Assembly (NCBI GenBank): GCA_031119195.1
Contig: JAVHYG010000016.1
Coordinates: forward strand, 1-17,619
Origin: Rickettsiella sp.
Lineage (GTDB): Bacteria; Pseudomonadota; Gammaproteobacteria; Diplorickettsiales; Diplorickettsiaceae
Direction: 5' to 3'
DNA: 17,619 bases
Part shown: positions 13,690-17,619 of the stretch, in pieces
Layout of the letters: each line of letters starts with the position of its first letter
Numbering within the stretch: position 1 is the stretch's first letter
Program-made: the position numbers and the translations under genes
Notes under the pieces: generated by a model
Database searches by the model: none
What the model saw: the letters and a program-made list of their open reading frames with translations, nothing else
Told to the model about the DNA's origin: nothing

Positions 13690-14142
13690 ATGGCTCAAGT
13701 TATTTTATTAGAAAGAATATATTCTTTAGGGGATTTGGGAGAGCAGGTTTTGGTAAGCAATGGTTATGCAAGAAACTATTTGATTCCTTATGGTAAGGCT
13801 GTCCCCGCAAATAAAGATACAATTGCTCAATTTGAGGCAAAACGTGCTGAGTTAGAAAAAATGGCGCAAGAAAAACTAGCAGCAGCGCAAGCACGTGCAG
13901 ACGCATTATCTGGATTAGTTTTGACTATTCCCGTTAAGGTAGCAGAAGAAGGACGCTTATACGGCTCTGTTAATAGTCAAGATATAGTGCGGGCTGCCAA
14001 TGACGCCGGTTGTCCGCTTGAGAAAAGTGAAATCCGTTTGTCTGAAGGTTCCTTACGTGAAGTCGGAGAACATGAAGTTACTATACAGCTGCACAGCGAT
14101 GTTATAGTAAATCTAAAAGTAAATATCGTTGCTGAAGCATAA
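13690..14142 (+). CDS. rplI: 50S ribosomal protein L9
   Basis: L9 binds 23S rRNA at the base of the L1 stalk and helps keep the reading frame. The 150-residue protein (E. coli 149) begins MAQVILLERIYSLGDLGEQV, followed by GYARNYLIPYGKAVPA, the signature, a long connecting helix, and a C-terminal domain with GRLYGSV. ATG 13690 is chosen: GAGG stands six bases upstream, while the upstream in-frame TTG 13678 would overlap that site. It closes the ribosomal operon; 208 bp follow before dnaB with no clear terminator. Confidence 0.96.
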   Translation: MAQVILLERIYSLGDLGEQVLVSNGYARNYLIPYGKAVPANKDTIAQFEAKRAELEKMAQEKLAAAQARADALSGLVLTIPVKVAEEGRLYGSVNSQDIVRAANDAGCPLEKSEIRLSEGSLREVGEHEVTIQLHSDVIVNLKVNIVAEA

Positions 14143-14350
14143 GTTATTATTCTTATCATATTATGTATGAGCTAGAACAACCATAGCTTTTTATATGGCA
14201 AAGGAAGATTCAAAACAAACGTTTTGATATGGTAGACGAAACCTTAAATAAACGAGCTACTCAGTGTTTTCTAATGAACAAAGAAACCTAGAAGCTATCT
14301 TAACTGATTTTTTGATTTATTGTTATAGCAGTTAGTCAATAGTTTAGGCG

Positions 14351-15724
14351 ATGCTTGCGATGCAAAAAACTGATCACATTAAATTGCCTCCTCATTCGTT
14401 AGAAGCCGAACAATCAGTTATCGGTGGCTTAATGCTTGATAATCAAGCATGGGACAAAGTGGCTGAACGCTTACACGAAAAAGATTTTTATTTACTTGCT
14501 CATCGTATTTTATTTCGTACGATTGTCGATTTTGCTAATCATGCAAAACCTTTTGACGTTGTCACCCTCACCGATTCTTTGAAAAGTGGCAACCAGTTAG
14601 CTGAAATAGGTGGTGAAGTTTATCTGTATGAGCTTGTGAATAATACGCCAAGCGCTGCAAACATTGCTGCTTATGCGGATATCGTACGTGAACGTTCTGT
14701 TTTACGCCAATTGATAGGTATTGCTAGTGAGATAACTGAAAATGCTTTTATGCCGGAAGGTCGATCTATTAATGAATTAGTCGATGAGGCAGAACGAAAA
14801 GTTTTTCAAATTAGCGATCAAGGTGTGCGAGGGACTGGACCACAGCGAATCGGTGACTTTTTGGCTAGAGCTGTTGATAGAATTGATATCCTTTTTCATT
14901 CGGATCAAACTATTACTGGTCTTTCAACAGCTTATAAAGATTTGGATGAAATGACTTCGGGACTACAGCCCAGTGATCTGGTGATAGTCGCAGGTCGTCC
15001 TTCTATGGGTAAAACTACGTTTGCGATGAATATGGCCGAACATGCCGCAATTCAAGGAAGTAAACCCGTACTTATTTTTAGTATGGAAATGCCCGGTCAA
15101 GCGTTAGCTATGCGCATGATGTCTTCATTAGGACGTATTGATCAACATAAAATTCGTACGGGAAAACTTAGCGATGATGATTGGCCACGCGTGACTTCGG
15201 CGGTTAGTATGTTATCCGAAGCAAAAATGTTTATTGATGATACACCCGCATTGAGTCCTGGAGAGGTACGAGCCCGGGCGAGACGTGTTGCAAAAGAGCA
15301 AGGTGCTTTAGGGTTAATCGTTATTGATTATTTGCAATTGATGCAAGTACCCGGTTCAAAAGAAAATCGTACCACTGAAATATCAGAAATTTCCCGCTCG
15401 CTAAAAGCGCTAGCTAAAGAATTAAAAGTTCCTGTGATTGCCTTATCACAGCTAAATCGTAGTTTAGAACAACGTGCTGATAAACGTCCCGTGATGTCAG
15501 ATTTAAGGGATTCCGGTGCTATCGAGCAAGATGCGGATTTAATTATTTTTATTTATCGTGATGAAGTTTATAACGAAGGAAGTCCTGATAAGGGAAGCGC
15601 GGAAATTATTATTGCTAAACAACGCAATGGGCCTACTGGTAAAGTGCGTTTAACGTTCTTAGGAAAATACACGCGTTTCGAAAATTTTTTCCCGCAGCGT
15701 TATCATGCTGAGAACTATGCATGA
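14351..15724 (+). CDS. dnaB: Replicative DNA helicase DnaB
   Basis: DnaB is the hexameric helicase that unwinds DNA ahead of the replisome. The 457-residue protein has the N-terminal primase-binding domain (PHSLEAEQSVIGGLMLD at 14-30), a linker helix, and a RecA-like motor with Walker A GRPSMGKTT at 215-223, SMEM with the catalytic glutamate near 246, Walker B LIVIDYLQL at 322-330, SQLNRSLE and KQRNGPTG near the C-terminus. All motifs are intact, with no intein. ATG 14351 is used; ATG 14360 is an alternative start, and AGG is closer to the first. The 208-bp gap upstream shows no convincing promoter. Its stop overlaps the alr start. Confidence 0.96.
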   Translation: MLAMQKTDHIKLPPHSLEAEQSVIGGLMLDNQAWDKVAERLHEKDFYLLAHRILFRTIVDFANHAKPFDVVTLTDSLKSGNQLAEIGGEVYLYELVNNTPSAANIAAYADIVRERSVLRQLIGIASEITENAFMPEGRSINELVDEAERKVFQISDQGVRGTGPQRIGDFLARAVDRIDILFHSDQTITGLSTAYKDLDEMTSGLQPSDLVIVAGRPSMGKTTFAMNMAEHAAIQGSKPVLIFSMEMPGQALAMRMMSSLGRIDQHKIRTGKLSDDDWPRVTSAVSMLSEAKMFIDDTPALSPGEVRARARRVAKEQGALGLIVIDYLQLMQVPGSKENRTTEISEISRSLKALAKELKVPVIALSQLNRSLEQRADKRPVMSDLRDSGAIEQDADLIIFIYRDEVYNEGSPDKGSAEIIIAKQRNGPTGKVRLTFLGKYTRFENFFPQRYHAENYA

Positions 15725-16824
15725 GTCGCCCTGTTATTGTAGAACTTGATTTAAATGCATTACGCCATAATGTAATGTGCCTACGCAAAATTGCTCCCCA
15801 ATCAAAAATATTAGCTATGGTTAAGGCAAACGCCTATGGTCATGGGTTAATTCCTATCGCACGTGCTTTAGCGTCATTCTCTGTCGAAGGATTTGGTGTT
15901 TCCTGTTCTGAGGAAGCACTGGTTTTACGTAAGGCGGGAATAAAACAAAAAATTGTATTAATGGAAGGATTGTTTTCAGAAGCAGAATTGCCATTACTAG
16001 ATAATTATCAGCTTGATACGGTTATATATAATCGTCGTCAATTAAGCTTACTAACGCAACAGCCTTTAGCAAAATCTATCAATGTATGGATAAAAATAAA
16101 TACTGGAATGAATCGTTTAGGACTTTCTAGTGAGGATTTCCCGGAAGTATGGCATCGATGCCAGTCTTGTCCTTGGATTAATATTGTTTGTGTTATGACA
16201 CACTTTTCAAGTGCAGATATAACGACTGATAAAACCACTTTGCAACAAATAAAATATTTTAAAAAAATTACGCAAGATTTAACAATTGAAAAAAGTTTAG
16301 CAAACTCAGCCGCTATTTTGTTTTGGTCAGATTCTCATGCTGATTGGATTCGTCCGGGTTTGGTATTGTATGGTGTTTCTCCTTTCGCAGACGCTTCAGG
16401 TATTCAACATGGTTTAAAACCAGTTATGAGTCTAAAATCAGAGATTATTGCAATTAATTATTTGGAGCTTGGCGATCGAGTAGGTTATGGGGGCACATGG
16501 GCAGCGCCTGATACGATGAAAATTGGTGTGGTTGCTATGGGTTATGGTGATGGTTATCCCCATCGTGCTGCAAGTGGAACCCCTATATTGATTAATGATC
16601 AATTAGTTGAGCTTGTGGGCCAAGTTTCAATGGATATGCTAACCGTCGATTTACGCACTCAACCGCATGGAAAACAAGGTGATCCTGTTACTTTATGGGG
16701 TGCAGGATTGCCTATAGAACAAATTGCGATGAGCACATCAACGTTTCGTTATGAACTATTATGTGGTATTAATCGGGGGCAATTAGTACGGGTGCGTCTT
16801 GAGGAAAAAAATGATGCAGGATAA
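15721..16824 (+). CDS. alr: Alanine racemase
   Basis: Alr is a PLP enzyme that makes D-alanine for peptidoglycan. The 367-residue protein carries the PLP lysine at 35 (MVKANAYGHG), NTGMNRLG with Arg133, RPGLVLYG, and the catalytic tyrosine at 256 (GDRVGYGGTW), followed by MGYGDGYPHR and SMDM at 303-306. All key residues are present. The ATG overlaps the dnaB stop (ATGA, 15721-15724), so translation is coupled. The dnaB-alr pair is a common gammaproteobacterial arrangement. The 3' end overlaps the next gene by 14 bases. Confidence 0.96.
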   Translation: MSRPVIVELDLNALRHNVMCLRKIAPQSKILAMVKANAYGHGLIPIARALASFSVEGFGVSCSEEALVLRKAGIKQKIVLMEGLFSEAELPLLDNYQLDTVIYNRRQLSLLTQQPLAKSINVWIKINTGMNRLGLSSEDFPEVWHRCQSCPWINIVCVMTHFSSADITTDKTTLQQIKYFKKITQDLTIEKSLANSAAILFWSDSHADWIRPGLVLYGVSPFADASGIQHGLKPVMSLKSEIIAINYLELGDRVGYGGTWAAPDTMKIGVVAMGYGDGYPHRAASGTPILINDQLVELVGQVSMDMLTVDLRTQPHGKQGDPVTLWGAGLPIEQIAMSTSTFRYELLCGINRGQLVRVRLEEKNDAG

Positions 16825-17212
16825 GATAATTAAGTGGTTTCTAACATTATTGTTTATTGTCAGTTTAACAGCTTGTTCAAGTTTGCAATTACCACAACAG
16901 AGTAAAACAAAGATTGTAAAGAATGATAAGATTTTTGTAGATCCCTCTATTGCTCGCTTTATGAAAATGACCGATCGTGTAAAGCTGCAAAACTTAGTTG
17001 CTACTGCTCAGCCAGAGCAATTAATAAAGTGGTATAGTACTCGTACAGGCATTCGCTTTGAATTTAGGAGTAAACGGATTTTTGTTAATGCGGCGGGTGA
17101 AGGTTGTAGAAATTATCAAATAAAAATGAATCGAGGATTCTTTGAACATCGTGCTTTTAATTATACAGCATGTCGCGATAACCAAGGAGATTGGTTAGTG
17201 AGCAAATTCTAG
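16811..17212 (+). CDS. Small lipoprotein, function unknown
   Basis: ATG 16811 is used, with GAGG six bases upstream inside alr; ATG 16814 is nearly as good, and an in-frame TTG at 16799 precedes the binding site and is rejected. The 133-residue product has a lipoprotein signal peptide: KIIKWFLTLLFIVSLTAC with lipobox LTAC and lipidated Cys22. Serine at +2 directs it to the outer membrane in gammaproteobacteria. The mature domain of about 110 residues is basic and has two further cysteines (near CRNY and TACR) that could form a disulfide. No family is recognised. Overlap with alr makes it the third gene of the dnaB-alr unit. Confidence 0.82.
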   Translation: MMQDKIIKWFLTLLFIVSLTACSSLQLPQQSKTKIVKNDKIFVDPSIARFMKMTDRVKLQNLVATAQPEQLIKWYSTRTGIRFEFRSKRIFVNAAGEGCRNYQIKMNRGFFEHRAFNYTACRDNQGDWLVSKF

Positions 17213-17408
17213 CAATTTATTACTACTAGCAATTACTTATCATTGTTTTTTTGAAACAAATCTATAAATTGATATTCTATTTAATTTTCATTTCTTAATA
17301 AATAGGACATCTATTTTTAACTGATATGCTTCCTCTAGATTTGATAGAATATTAAAAATTTATCAAGGTTATAATAAATTCGACTAAATTATAATAAGGA
17401 AGTTAATA
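17213..17408. other. AT-rich spacer before the last gene
   Basis: No gene or clear terminator is seen. Two TTATAATAA copies near 17368 and 17388 could each contain a -10 box for the next gene, but no matching -35 with proper spacing is evident. Confidence 0.35.
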
Positions 17409-17619
17409 GTGTTAGATTCAATTGTAGGTAAATTTGGGTTTAAGGGGGCGCAAGCTGAGGCTTTCAAAGTATTATTGGAATTAACCGGTTGTGTTAAAAA
17501 TTTTCAACAAAATTTTGAAAACCACTTAGCTGCATTAGATTATTTAGTAAAAATTACACAAGAAAACTGGATACGAAAAGCAGGGACTGAGCGTTGGGAG
17601 CAAGACGATAGTGAAAGCA
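17409..17619 (+). CDS. 5' part of an unrecognised gene, cut by the window end
   Basis: AAGGAAG about six to eight bases upstream of GTG 17409 gives a good start. The open frame runs 70 codons to the window edge without a stop, beginning VLDSIVGKFGFKGAQAEAFK (initiator read as Met) and ending near WIRKAGTERWEQDDSES. It looks soluble and helical, with no signal peptide. I do not recognise the family. Codon use resembles the neighbours, and the direction matches the dnaB-alr block. Confidence 0.65.
   Translation, partial: MLDSIVGKFGFKGAQAEAFKVLLELTGCVKNFQQNFENHLAALDYLVKITQENWIRKAGTERWEQDDSES

Noticed and set aside
1..17619. CRISPR array, rRNA or riboswitch
   Set aside because: No regular repeat-spacer pattern, rRNA-like stretch or recognisable aptamer was seen on either strand.

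Overview
The window is AT-rich bacterial chromosome. The right part carries rpsF, rpsR, a membrane-protein gene, rplI, dnaB and alr, a gammaproteobacterial housekeeping block. Its protein sequences, the membrane-protein gene between rpsR and rplI, and the two hydrophobic unknown proteins nearby would suit an intracellular Legionellales/Coxiellaceae-type bacterium (inference, not proven here).

Left region (1-8902): a decayed genomic island. It lies between an intact tRNA-Pro(CGG) gene (8903-8979, minus strand) and a second copy of the 3' part of that tRNA at the very start of the window (1-20). This is the geometry left by an integrase that inserts in a tRNA anticodon loop. A paired GGTAC motif occurs just inside each end. 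The cargo is mostly broken genes: a frameshifted 2H phosphoesterase, a carbon-nitrogen hydrolase whose C-terminal and N-terminal pieces lie 2.7 kb apart, an Rpn/YhgA-like nuclease remnant with three stops, a frameshifted short-chain dehydrogenase and a frameshifted aminoglycoside-type kinase. Genes that look intact are a TPR protein, an NADH/NAD-capped-RNA pyrophosphatase (nudC) and a 526-residue GNAT-GrpB-P-loop kinase fusion. Inside the island sits a 1408-bp IS66-type element (3484-4891) with terminal inverted repeats and a perfect 8-bp target duplication. Its transposase has been replaced internally by a GNAT pseudogene and a Tn3-family transposase fragment.

Middle region (8980-10900): a 39-codon C-terminal scrap of a tyrosine recombinase next to the tRNA, then two minus-strand unknown genes, one with a two-helix membrane hairpin, both plausible lineage-specific or secreted proteins. 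An AT-rich gap follows.

Right region (10899-17619): ispB (minus) diverges from the rpsF operon (plus), each with a clear sigma70-type promoter in the 170-bp gap. rpsF-rpsR-membrane protein-rplI form a ribosomal-protein operon. dnaB and alr overlap by 4 bases, and alr overlaps a small lipoprotein gene by 14 bases, so these three are translationally linked. A further gene with a good ribosome binding site begins at 17409 and runs off the end. This side shows no decay, in sharp contrast with the island.
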